Shown here in pieces: positions 27,369 through 36,057 of a stretch of DNA of 38,168 bases; within the stretch, counting starts at the first letter, position 1; each line of letters opens with the position of its first letter. The notes under the pieces are model-generated. The model was not told the DNA's origin, did not search any database, and worked only from the letters and a program-made list of their open reading frames with translations. Both the position numbers and the translations under genes were made by a program. This DNA comes from Bacteroidales bacterium (GTDB lineage: Bacteria > Bacteroidota > Bacteroidia > Bacteroidales > PUMT01): NCBI GenBank assembly GCA_007133565.1, contig SLMM01000202.1, forward strand, positions 1 through 38,168, written 5' to 3'.

Positions 27369-27581
27369 CTCAGGATTTTTTTTAACGACGGCACCGGCAA
27401 AACTTTGCCTCCTTCCTGCCGGGCAAGGCTACAGGGGGCTTTATATATGCAAATTAAACAAAATATCGATGTTGTTGCAGGTTGTGATCTGTTTTTTTCA
27501 TATAATCATTATATTGCAAGCCCGGCCGGCGTAATCAGTTTATGCCTGGCTGATCCTTAACTTTCACAACCTGGTCATTTA

Positions 27582-28703
27582 ATGGTAAATAATAAATCTG
27601 GTATGGTTAAAAGGTATGTTTTCTTATTGCTTTTGCCGGTTTTCTTCATCCTGACTGCATCCTGCTCTGATCCATCTGCAAAACTGGAATTGCCGGCAGA
27701 AAAACATATTGTGATAATGCACCCGACAGTGGGGAATATCAGGACATGGCAATACCTGACCGAAGAAGGCATCCTGCCTGTGGATCCCCAAACTCCGGTG
27801 CTTGGTGTATACAGCAGCAAAGGTGCCTATGATTACTCACTAACACAGGAATATGCCGGCGAAGAAGAGCTTTATCATATAGAGCTGCTGGAGGTTGAGG
27901 CCCCTTTTGAACATGAGATCCTGTTTACCGAAAATGCAAACACCAGCCTTTTCAGGAAGATATTCGATATGGCTGGCGGTATCGTCTTTTTCGGCGGGCC
28001 CGATATCCCTCCTGCAACATACGGCCATGAGATGAGCCTTCTTACCGTGGTGACCGATCCGCACAGGCATTACCTTGAGCTGTCATTTCTGTTTCATCTG
28101 CTTGGCGGTTACCAGGATGAAGATTTTGTCCCTTTCCTGGAAGAGAATCCCGGATTGCCGGTGCTCGGCATATGCCTGGGAATGCAGACTATGAATGTAG
28201 CTGCTGGTGGGACCATGATACAGGATATTCCGTTTGAGATTTACGGTAAGACTACTGTTGAGCAGGTGCTGGCGATGGACAGCGACCTGCAGCACAGGAA
28301 CTATTATGCAGCGTACCGCGCTGATCCCGATGTTGCCGCACGCACTTTTCACAGGATAAGGATTGAACCCGGCAGCCATATGGCAACAGTAAACGGGGGA
28401 GATGATGCATTACCTTACGTGCTCAGTTCCCATCACCAGGCGCTTGATATTATAGGCAAGGGCTACAGGGTGACGGCCTGGTGCATGGACAACAAGGTGG
28501 TAGAGGCTGTTGAGCACACCAGATATCCCAATGTAATTGGCATACAGTTTCATCCTGAAGTGAGCAGCCTTTATGAAAAGGAGAGCAAAATTACCTTCAG
28601 GCCGGGGGAGGAGGCAGAACATTCATTTCTGGATCTCTATCCTGGGCAACTGGGGGAGGATTTCCACCGCAATTTCTGGAAACATTTCGGGCGGTTGCTG
28701 TAG
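27582..28703 (+). CDS. Exported (lipoprotein) class-I glutamine amidotransferase / peptidase C26-like protein
   Basis: Lipobox (FILTASC), nucleophile elbow VLGICLGMQTMNVAAGG, His/Glu motif GIQFHPEVSS. Confidence 0.8.
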   Translation: MVNNKSGMVKRYVFLLLLPVFFILTASCSDPSAKLELPAEKHIVIMHPTVGNIRTWQYLTEEGILPVDPQTPVLGVYSSKGAYDYSLTQEYAGEEELYHIELLEVEAPFEHEILFTENANTSLFRKIFDMAGGIVFFGGPDIPPATYGHEMSLLTVVTDPHRHYLELSFLFHLLGGYQDEDFVPFLEENPGLPVLGICLGMQTMNVAAGGTMIQDIPFEIYGKTTVEQVLAMDSDLQHRNYYAAYRADPDVAARTFHRIRIEPGSHMATVNGGDDALPYVLSSHHQALDIIGKGYRVTAWCMDNKVVEAVEHTRYPNVIGIQFHPEVSSLYEKESKITFRPGEEAEHSFLDLYPGQLGEDFHRNFWKHFGRLL

Positions 28704-28764
28704 CGCCGGGCGTTAACCCCTGGCGCAGTCCGCAAGGCATCAGTACTACAGGCAATAAAACCGT

Positions 28765-29616
28765 CTAGTTTATCCGGCCTCCGCAGGTCTTGCAAAAATT
28801 TGCTTCCGGCTCATGGTTGGGCTCGTCACAGTACTGGCATGTTTTCCTTTTCTGGTACCTGTCGCCGAAGGAGCGGGAGATCTCTACCGAAACAATCCCT
28901 GTGGGAATGGCGATGATGCTGTAACCCAGAAGCATGATAAATGTAGCTATGAACTTGCCAAGGTCGGTTACCGGTACTATGTCGCCGTACCCCACTGTAG
29001 TGAGCGTTATCACTGCCCAGTAAATACTCAGGGGTATGCTGTAGAATCCGTTGTCGGCATTCTCGACAACATACATGATACTTCCCAGCATGATTACCAG
29101 GATAAGAATGAACATCATAAAGATCAGTACTTTGCGAAAACTGTTGCGGAGTGCCAGCAGCAGCATGCGGCCGGCCCGCATGAACCTGTAGAGCTTGAGG
29201 ATGCGGTAAATCCTCAGTAGCCTTATGCCCCTTATTACAATAAAGGGCTGCGCCTCCGGCAGGGTAACGGCTATATAGGTCGGGATTATGGCCAGAAGGT
29301 CGATTATGCCCAGGAAGCTGAGGATATATTTTTTAGGGTTGGGAGAGCAGGCTATCCGCATTGCATATTCAACCGTAAAGGCAAGGGTGAAGAACCATTC
29401 TGCTGCGTTGATCTTTCTTCCATATAGTGCCCTCACATCGGCCATGCTGTCAAGCATCACCACAACGATGCTCAGCAGGATCATCCCGAGCAGGATTTCA
29501 TCAAACAGCTTGCCGTAGAAGGTGTCGGCCTCGAAAATGACCTCATACATTTTCTTCTGCCAGGGCTTCAGTTTACTGGTGTCATTATTCTGGCCACCAT
29601 TTTTCCTGACCATCAC
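28765..29616 (-). CDS. Voltage-gated-like ion (K+) channel with C-terminal zinc ribbon
   Basis: S4-like RGIRLLRIYRILKLYRFMRAGRML, selectivity filter TTVGYGD, C-terminal CQYCDEPNHEPEANFCKTCG. Confidence 0.9.
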   Translation of the reverse strand: MMVRKNGGQNNDTSKLKPWQKKMYEVIFEADTFYGKLFDEILLGMILLSIVVVMLDSMADVRALYGRKINAAEWFFTLAFTVEYAMRIACSPNPKKYILSFLGIIDLLAIIPTYIAVTLPEAQPFIVIRGIRLLRIYRILKLYRFMRAGRMLLLALRNSFRKVLIFMMFILILVIMLGSIMYVVENADNGFYSIPLSIYWAVITLTTVGYGDIVPVTDLGKFIATFIMLLGYSIIAIPTGIVSVEISRSFGDRYQKRKTCQYCDEPNHEPEANFCKTCGGRIN

Positions 29617-29648
29617 AAGAATGAGTTTATAGTATTAAAAAACAGGTG

Positions 29649-29656
29649 CAAAAGTA
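29649..29656 (-). promoter_or_regulatory. Candidate Bacteroidota -7 element for the ion channel gene
   Basis: Minus strand reads TACTTTTG (TAnnTTTG) followed by CACC, about 33 bp upstream of the channel start. Confidence 0.5.
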
Positions 29657-29709
29657 CAAAATTTTATTATCTGTGATACATTTGGAGCTGCGGGCCTGTT
29701 ATTTCGTCT

Positions 29710-32700
29710 TTATCCTCTGTTGTACATAATGGTAAGTTTATTGATTTCGGGGGCGAGACCGGAGTATGCCCCGGGATGTTTAAGTTTCCACAGCCAGTTG
29801 CCGCGGCTTGTTGAGGGGGTGTTCATCCTTGCATTGCTGCTTAGTCCCAGGTAATCCTGCAGGGGCACAATCACTGTTGCTGCCGCCGAAGAATGGGCCA
29901 TCCTGATCAGTTCAAAATGTACCTCAGAACCCCTGATCTTTTTTCCGGCATATTCACTTATCCTTCTTCTGCCTGACTTATCAAGCTCTTTTTCGTACCA
30001 TCCGCGCAACGTATTGTTGTCGTGCGTACCGGTATATGCAAATGAATTGACGGCGTAATTATGAGGGGTGTGGATGTTTGAGGCCATATCACGCCCGAAG
30101 CTGAACTGCAGCACCTGCATTCCCGGCAGGCCGGACAGGTCTCTCAGCTCGTACACCTCCTGGTCAATATCGCCCAGGTCCTCAGCCACAAAAGGCATCG
30201 AAGGGAATTGTTCCTGCAGAACCACGAAGAGGTCGTCCCCCGGCCCTTTGGTCCATTTTCCGCCTGCGGCTGTTTTGCTGCCTGCCGGCACCTCCCAGAA
30301 GGCCGAGAATGCCCTGAAATGGTCCAGGCGCAACCGGTCAAAGAGCTCGAGGTTTTTGGCCAGCCGCCTTATCCACCATTCATAGCCGCTCTCTTTAAGC
30401 TGTTGCCAGTCATATACCGGCATGTTCCAAAGCTGCCCGTTCCTGTCGAAATAGTCGGGCGGCACACCGGCTACTGTTTTCATCTTACCGCTTTCGCGGA
30501 GGTTAAAGAGTTGCCGGTTGGCCCAAACGTCGGCGCTGTCATAGCTTACATAAAAAGGTATGTCTCCCAGGATACTGATACCTTTGTCGCCTGCATACTG
30601 TTTCATCTTTTTCCATTGGCGGTATGCAATGAACTGATTGAACTTTTCCTGCATAATGCTGCCGGCAAGTTCATAGCCGGCTGTTTTGACCGTCTTTTTG
30701 TCCCTGTCCCTCAGCAGTCGAGGCCATCTGTACCATCCGGCGCCTCCCTGCTCTTTCCTGCAGGACATAAACAGGCTGTAATCATCAAGCCAGTAAGCTT
30801 CACTCCGGCAGAAACTTTCAAATGCATCGTAAAGCGGACTTCCGGTATTCTTTCTGGCCCGTCCCCATGCCTTTTCAAGGAGGGCGGACCTGAATTCAGC
30901 GGCCCTCCTGTAATCTGTACTGTTGTTGTTCCTGAATTTCACTGTCTCCAGATCTGACTCATCAAGCAGCCCCTCAAAATAGAGCTGCTCAGGATCAATA
31001 AAGAGAGTGTTCAGTGCGAAAGCTGAGGGGGAGGAGTAGGGCGACCATGCCTGTGAGGCAGATACCGGCGAGAGTGGAAGCGTTTGCCAGTATGTTTGTG
31101 ATGAACGGGACATAAAATCGGCAAACCGGTATGCCTCATTGCCGAAATCGCCCGTCCCGTATTTCCCCGGAAGGGAAGATACATGGAGAAGGATTCCTGC
31201 CTTGCGGGCGGAGGTAACCGACCGGCCGCTCAGGATGGCAACGGGGGCCTCCCGGAGGAGTTCTGAAACGCCTATCTCACCCCCGGACAGACCTGCCCTG
31301 CCCTCTTCTGCCTCTGTTTCCTTACCCGTAACAACATCCTGCCAGTGGACGGGAGCTCCCCCGGGCAGTATCACGCGGGTATTTTTCCAGTCCGATACCC
31401 GGAACCTGTACTTTCCCTTTTCAGTGAGGAGCGCGCCGGCATGCAGCGGCACAATGCACAGCAGCCAGCGTTCCCGTTGCCTTCTTGCAAATGCAATTAT
31501 GTGATCACTTTGTTTACCGGCTGTTTCAAGCGGAATATAGTCGCCCGACAAAAACAGGCCGGGGTCAGATCGCCTCAGGTTGAGGAATATACAGGTCAGA
31601 AGCTGCTTTATGCGCCCGTCTCCGGCTTCGGCCATAAGCGCGGTGATTGTTTTCCTTTTATCATCATTCCACGCCCGGGCAGTACCGGCAAGGGTCATTT
31701 CGAGCAGGCTGAAATCAACCGGCCTCCTGTTGTCGGGATCTACCAGGCTAAGGTCCCATAATTCCGTGCCCCTGTATATGTCGGGTACGCCTGGAGCAAA
31801 GCATTTAACAGCCAGTTGAGCCAGCGAATTAACAATTCCTGCAGCGGCGAGCTTTCCGTGGAATGGCAGGAATGTTTTGAGAAAGCTGCTGCCGGGGCTC
31901 AGCAGAGCCTCCGCAAAATCGCACACAGCCTTTTCATATTCCTCGTGGGGCTCTTCCCAGGAGCTGTTAAGCTTGGCCTCACGCAGCGCCTTGACCAGGT
32001 ATTCCCTTATGCGCCATACATATTCGCTGTCCGGCTTTCCGTCAAACGGGAAGGTGCCGGCAATGGTCTGGTAGATGAAATACTCTTCGCCTGCTGATGG
32101 TGCAATTCCGGCCGGCATACCATTGATCTCACTTTTAATGCTTTTGTTAACCCGTTCCCATTTCTTTACCAGGGTGGTCCATTCCCCGGGCAGGTCGCCC
32201 AGTGCATTAAGCCTGGCCCTCACATCTTCACCCCGTTTGGTATCGTGGGTCGAGGTGCAGTTCATACTAAGGGGATACTCCCTGAGCCTGGCTGACATTG
32301 CCTCATGAAACTCCTCTTTCTCCATGCCCCTGTCACCGGGGTGGTCTCCAACCTCATTTGCTGCTATCAGGCAATTATGCCGGTACATGGCGGTATCTTC
32401 AACACCCTTAGCCGTGAGGGGTCCGGTGTATTGCATCATCCGCCCGAAAAACCCGCCCAGCAGGATATTGTACTGCTCATCGCCCCTGTCGTTTAACACT
32501 ATATCTTTGAGCAGCCGGAGCGCATTTTTCAGTCCGGGATTATTTTTGGTTGCCAGGTTGAATATTTCAATGGTCTGTTCCCTTGTCTTTCCACTCAGCG
32601 GATATTCGTCCGGGTAAAGACGATAAACGGGAAAGGCAAGCATAAATTCAGAAATAGCCTGTCTCATCTCATTGCCGGTGATGCCCTTTTTCTCCGGGAG

Positions 32701-34005
32701 GGTTGTCATACCCCTCTTTTCAGCATAGTGTGTGAGTTTTTCGAAAAGCTTAATGAGGTTATCTGTTTCTCCCTGCATGTGTGAGTCAAGGATGAGCTTT
32801 TTGCAGTTATAAACCAACCCGGACTGCTCTTGCTTATCGCCTGTGAACCGGCTGCAGAAGCTCTTCAGGTTGCTGTAACCCTTTGGGCTGATCATCAGGT
32901 TGTTTACAAGAGCCAGGAATTCGTAACCGCTGGTGCCGTTAACCGGCCAGTTTTCAGGTATTTTTTCGCCCTGCTCAAGTATTTTCTCAACCACAATATA
33001 CCTGTTTTCTCCTGCAAGTGCCCTTAACCTGCGAAGGTATTCCGCCGGGTCACGCAATCCGTCAATATGATCGACCCTGATCCCGTCGATAACCCCTTTG
33101 TCAACCAGTTGCCTGAGAAGCGCGTGATGTCTTTCCATCACCTCTTTTTCTTCGGTACGCAGGCAAATCAGTCCGTTTACCGTAAAGAACCGCCTGAAAT
33201 TGATGCGGCGGGAGGTCTCTTTCCAGTGGCAGGGTTCATAATGTTGCTGTTGAACCAATTTATTGATCAGATCGGGCATGAAATTGATTTTGCCAAGGAT
33301 TTTACCGGTAAAAGCCAGCATCCCCGGGTCTGTTTCGCAGAAGCTGCCGATCTCCTTCTTGACGATTTCCCATTCGCCATTCAGGAAGTGGTTGTCCGGC
33401 TCCCTTTCTCCCAGGCTGTACCTGTTCCATATGAGCCTGAAGCAGTCCGGTGCCTCTCTGATTTCGGGAAGGAAGACTGCCCTGAAAGATTCAAAGTTGG
33501 CAGGATAGATGTTGTCATGATATTTAATTGCAAGAGAGCCCCGGTGAAAACAGACCTGCAATTCAAGGTTATCTGCAGCCTGTGTAGCAGTGCTGCCCAA
33601 AAAGGGCAGCATGATCTTTTCCTTGCCTTCTGCTACTTCCTGCTCAATATCAAACACATCTGAATAAACAGACAGGTGGCCCTTTTCAAGCAGATCCCAT
33701 ATCCAGGGGTTGCCGGGATGGTATGCCATGTGGTTGGGAACAAAATCCTGTATCCAGCCCATGCCGTTTCCCTTCAGTACCCCTGACAGCTCATGGAGGT
33801 CGCTCAGTGATCCAGTTTCAGGATTGACTATCAGCGGGTTTGTAATGTCGTAACCGTGATTGCTGCCGGCCACAGCTGCAAAGACAGGGGATGCATAGAT
33901 ACTGCCCACGCCCATTTCCCTGATATAATTCAGGTGCTGTTCCAGGTCTTTCAGTTTGAATGAGGCGTTAAACTGTATCCGGTAGCTGGAGATTGGATTA
34001 AACAT
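29710..34005 (-). CDS. treY-malQ: Fusion: malto-oligosyltrehalose synthase (TreY) - 4-alpha-glucanotransferase (MalQ)
   Basis: N-terminal TreY (MFNPISSYRIQFNASFKLKDLEQHLNYIREMGVGSIYASPVFAAVAGSNHGYDITNP, IDGIRVDHIDGLRDPAEYL, MNCTSTHDTKRGEDVRARL), then MalQ from about 31210 downward (AGILLHVSSLPGKYGTGDFGNEAYRF, RLDHFRAFSAFWEVPAG, FVAEDLGDID, YTGTHDNNTLRGWY). Start at 34005; the track start at 34110 runs into treZ. Confidence 0.92.
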   Translation of the reverse strand: MFNPISSYRIQFNASFKLKDLEQHLNYIREMGVGSIYASPVFAAVAGSNHGYDITNPLIVNPETGSLSDLHELSGVLKGNGMGWIQDFVPNHMAYHPGNPWIWDLLEKGHLSVYSDVFDIEQEVAEGKEKIMLPFLGSTATQAADNLELQVCFHRGSLAIKYHDNIYPANFESFRAVFLPEIREAPDCFRLIWNRYSLGEREPDNHFLNGEWEIVKKEIGSFCETDPGMLAFTGKILGKINFMPDLINKLVQQQHYEPCHWKETSRRINFRRFFTVNGLICLRTEEKEVMERHHALLRQLVDKGVIDGIRVDHIDGLRDPAEYLRRLRALAGENRYIVVEKILEQGEKIPENWPVNGTSGYEFLALVNNLMISPKGYSNLKSFCSRFTGDKQEQSGLVYNCKKLILDSHMQGETDNLIKLFEKLTHYAEKRGMTTLPEKKGITGNEMRQAISEFMLAFPVYRLYPDEYPLSGKTREQTIEIFNLATKNNPGLKNALRLLKDIVLNDRGDEQYNILLGGFFGRMMQYTGPLTAKGVEDTAMYRHNCLIAANEVGDHPGDRGMEKEEFHEAMSARLREYPLSMNCTSTHDTKRGEDVRARLNALGDLPGEWTTLVKKWERVNKSIKSEINGMPAGIAPSAGEEYFIYQTIAGTFPFDGKPDSEYVWRIREYLVKALREAKLNSSWEEPHEEYEKAVCDFAEALLSPGSSFLKTFLPFHGKLAAAGIVNSLAQLAVKCFAPGVPDIYRGTELWDLSLVDPDNRRPVDFSLLEMTLAGTARAWNDDKRKTITALMAEAGDGRIKQLLTCIFLNLRRSDPGLFLSGDYIPLETAGKQSDHIIAFARRQRERWLLCIVPLHAGALLTEKGKYRFRVSDWKNTRVILPGGAPVHWQDVVTGKETEAEEGRAGLSGGEIGVSELLREAPVAILSGRSVTSARKAGILLHVSSLPGKYGTGDFGNEAYRFADFMSRSSQTYWQTLPLSPVSASQAWSPYSSPSAFALNTLFIDPEQLYFEGLLDESDLETVKFRNNNSTDYRRAAEFRSALLEKAWGRARKNTGSPLYDAFESFCRSEAYWLDDYSLFMSCRKEQGGAGWYRWPRLLRDRDKKTVKTAGYELAGSIMQEKFNQFIAYRQWKKMKQYAGDKGISILGDIPFYVSYDSADVWANRQLFNLRESGKMKTVAGVPPDYFDRNGQLWNMPVYDWQQLKESGYEWWIRRLAKNLELFDRLRLDHFRAFSAFWEVPAGSKTAAGGKWTKGPGDDLFVVLQEQFPSMPFVAEDLGDIDQEVYELRDLSGLPGMQVLQFSFGRDMASNIHTPHNYAVNSFAYTGTHDNNTLRGWYEKELDKSGRRRISEYAGKKIRGSEVHFELIRMAHSSAAATVIVPLQDYLGLSSNARMNTPSTSRGNWLWKLKHPGAYSGLAPEINKLTIMYNRG

Positions 34006-34016
34006 ATTATGAGTGT

Positions 34017-35999
34017 TTAGTCTGACAGTATAATGATAGATCTCGGCTCCATTATTAGCGATCCTGATTCGTCCAGCAGCGAGGCAAATTCGCTTACCGG
34101 CCCTCCCCACCGTGTATGGGCCGAGTAAAGGAGAACGTGACAGCTACCTGAAGGACCTTCTGCAACAGACAGAGATGCTGCTTTCTCTGAAAAATTCATA
34201 AGTACCGTCAATTCCCGGCACTCTATTCTGCCACTGTCATCAGGATTATCAGTTTCAGGCAAACCTTTTCCGGCGATGACAGGCCCGGCGTCTGCAGCGC
34301 TTCGGAGTCCGTGTGCTCCTGTTTTTCCGTGAGCCTCCATGCCGGTGTGAACACCCTCTTTTGCAGCCATACTCATAATAAGCATGTCACCGTCTGCCGC
34401 CTCCACGGCCTTAATGTAATCACGGTTTCCCGGTTTAAGGGCAGGATGTGTTTTTTTCAGCTCAATCAGTTTTTTGTAGTAACTGAGAAGTTTATCTTTC
34501 CTGGCATCAGATTCAAAATTCCAGGAAAGCATTGAATTTTTGAATGTTTCCGGTGATTGCGGATCCGCCGGTTCACCTTTGGATATGAAATCGGCAAACT
34601 CCTCTTTCCTCCCTTTCCTCACTGCTTCAACAAGATCTTTGTCGCTGTGGCTTGTAAAATACAGGAAAGGTGCATCCTCTCCGTACTCTTCGCCCATAAA
34701 GAGCATTGGTATATAGGGGCTGACAAACATTGCCCCTGCTGCCAGCTTGAGAGACTCGAAGCAGGTGAGCCGGCTCAGCCTTTCGCCCAGCATCCTGTTT
34801 CCTGCCTGGTCATGGTTCTGCGTAAAGACCACAAACATGTTGCCGGGTATCCCTTTTGCAGAACTGCCGAACACCCTTTTGCGATATTCTGAATACCGGC
34901 CGTTATATACATACGCGTTGTTGTATGCATTTGCCAGGTGTGAGGTGGCGCCAAAATCGGAGTAATAACCCATGCGTTCGCCTGTGAGCCTGGCATGCAA
35001 TGCATGGTGGAACTCATCGCACCACTGGCAATCCAGTCCGAGTCCCCCCTCCTTCAATGGAGTGATATACCTTACATCATTAAGGTCGCATTCGCCAATA
35101 AGGAAGTGACGGTTGCCTGTACGGCTGTTAAGTGTGCTTACATAGCCGGACAGCTCTTCAATGAAGTGCCTGGCACCAAAATCCCAAATAGCGTGTACAG
35201 CGTCGAGGCGCAGTCCGTCCACACCATAGTCGCGTAACCACATGAGCGCGTTCTCTGTAAAGTACCTTCGCACACCGTCGCACCATTTATCGTCAAAGTT
35301 GACAGCGCTGCCCCAGGGGGTTTTGTATTTGTCAGTAAAATAGGGGCCTGCGGTATAAAGGTAGTTGCCTTCGGGCCCAAGGTGGTTGTATACGACGTCG
35401 AGAATTACCGCAATACCTTTTTTATGGCATTCATCAACCAGCCTTGCAAATTTTTCCGGCCCCCCGTAAGAGTTCTGGACAGCGAAGGGGTATACTCCGT
35501 CATAGCCCCAGTTACGGGTTCCCGGAAACTGTGCCACCGGCATAAGTTCTATAGCGTTAATGCCGAGGGCAGACAGGTAATCCAGCTTATTGATGACACC
35601 TTCGAATGTGCCTTCCGGGGTAAAGGTTCCTGTATGAAGCTCATAGATGATCAGTTCTCCGGACTCTCTTCCAGGTCCCCCACTGACCCCTGTTGTAATT
35701 TTATCCAGATCAATCACCTCAGAAGGGGAATGGACATTCGGGGACTGGTAAAGAGAGGCGGGATCAGGAATTTTTGTTTTTCCGTCGAGCACGACCATAT
35801 ACCTGTCGCCTGCTTCAATACCTGCCAGCAGGCCCTCGTGATATCCGTACTCCTTCTTTTCAAGCGGGAAGAAACCCTTGTTTTCAACCTCAATGCCTGC
35901 CCTGGCTGTTTGCGGCGACCAGAACAGAAACCGGGCGCCGCCTTCCGGCAGAAGGGTCATGCCCAGCTCTCTTTTATCAATCGGGGCTTTTAACATCAT
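34017..35999 (-). CDS. treZ: Malto-oligosyltrehalose trehalohydrolase (TreZ)
   Basis: GH13 motifs: INAIELMPVAQFPGTRNWGYDGVYPFAVQNSYGGPEKF, DVVYNHLGPEGNYL, DGLRLDAVHAI, FLIGECDLND, TQNHDQAGNR. Sits directly upstream of treY. Confidence 0.92.
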   Translation of the reverse strand: MMLKAPIDKRELGMTLLPEGGARFLFWSPQTARAGIEVENKGFFPLEKKEYGYHEGLLAGIEAGDRYMVVLDGKTKIPDPASLYQSPNVHSPSEVIDLDKITTGVSGGPGRESGELIIYELHTGTFTPEGTFEGVINKLDYLSALGINAIELMPVAQFPGTRNWGYDGVYPFAVQNSYGGPEKFARLVDECHKKGIAVILDVVYNHLGPEGNYLYTAGPYFTDKYKTPWGSAVNFDDKWCDGVRRYFTENALMWLRDYGVDGLRLDAVHAIWDFGARHFIEELSGYVSTLNSRTGNRHFLIGECDLNDVRYITPLKEGGLGLDCQWCDEFHHALHARLTGERMGYYSDFGATSHLANAYNNAYVYNGRYSEYRKRVFGSSAKGIPGNMFVVFTQNHDQAGNRMLGERLSRLTCFESLKLAAGAMFVSPYIPMLFMGEEYGEDAPFLYFTSHSDKDLVEAVRKGRKEEFADFISKGEPADPQSPETFKNSMLSWNFESDARKDKLLSYYKKLIELKKTHPALKPGNRDYIKAVEAADGDMLIMSMAAKEGVHTGMEAHGKTGAHGLRSAADAGPVIAGKGLPETDNPDDSGRIECRELTVLMNFSEKAASLSVAEGPSGSCHVLLYSAHTRWGGPVSEFASLLDESGSLIMEPRSIIILSD

Positions 36000-36057
36000 T
36001 TCAGGCTTTAAGTTTTAGCACCATCCTTTAAACAGCCTGGTTTTCACTAAAAAGCCT

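Noticed and set aside
30208-30957. 249-aa plus-strand ORF inside treY-malQ
   Set aside because: Antisense to the MalQ domain; no family resemblance.
33067-33663. 198-aa plus-strand ORF inside treY
   Set aside because: Antisense to the TreY domain, which has clear catalytic motifs.
35382-35993. 203-aa plus-strand ORF inside treZ
   Set aside because: Antisense to a well-supported TreZ.
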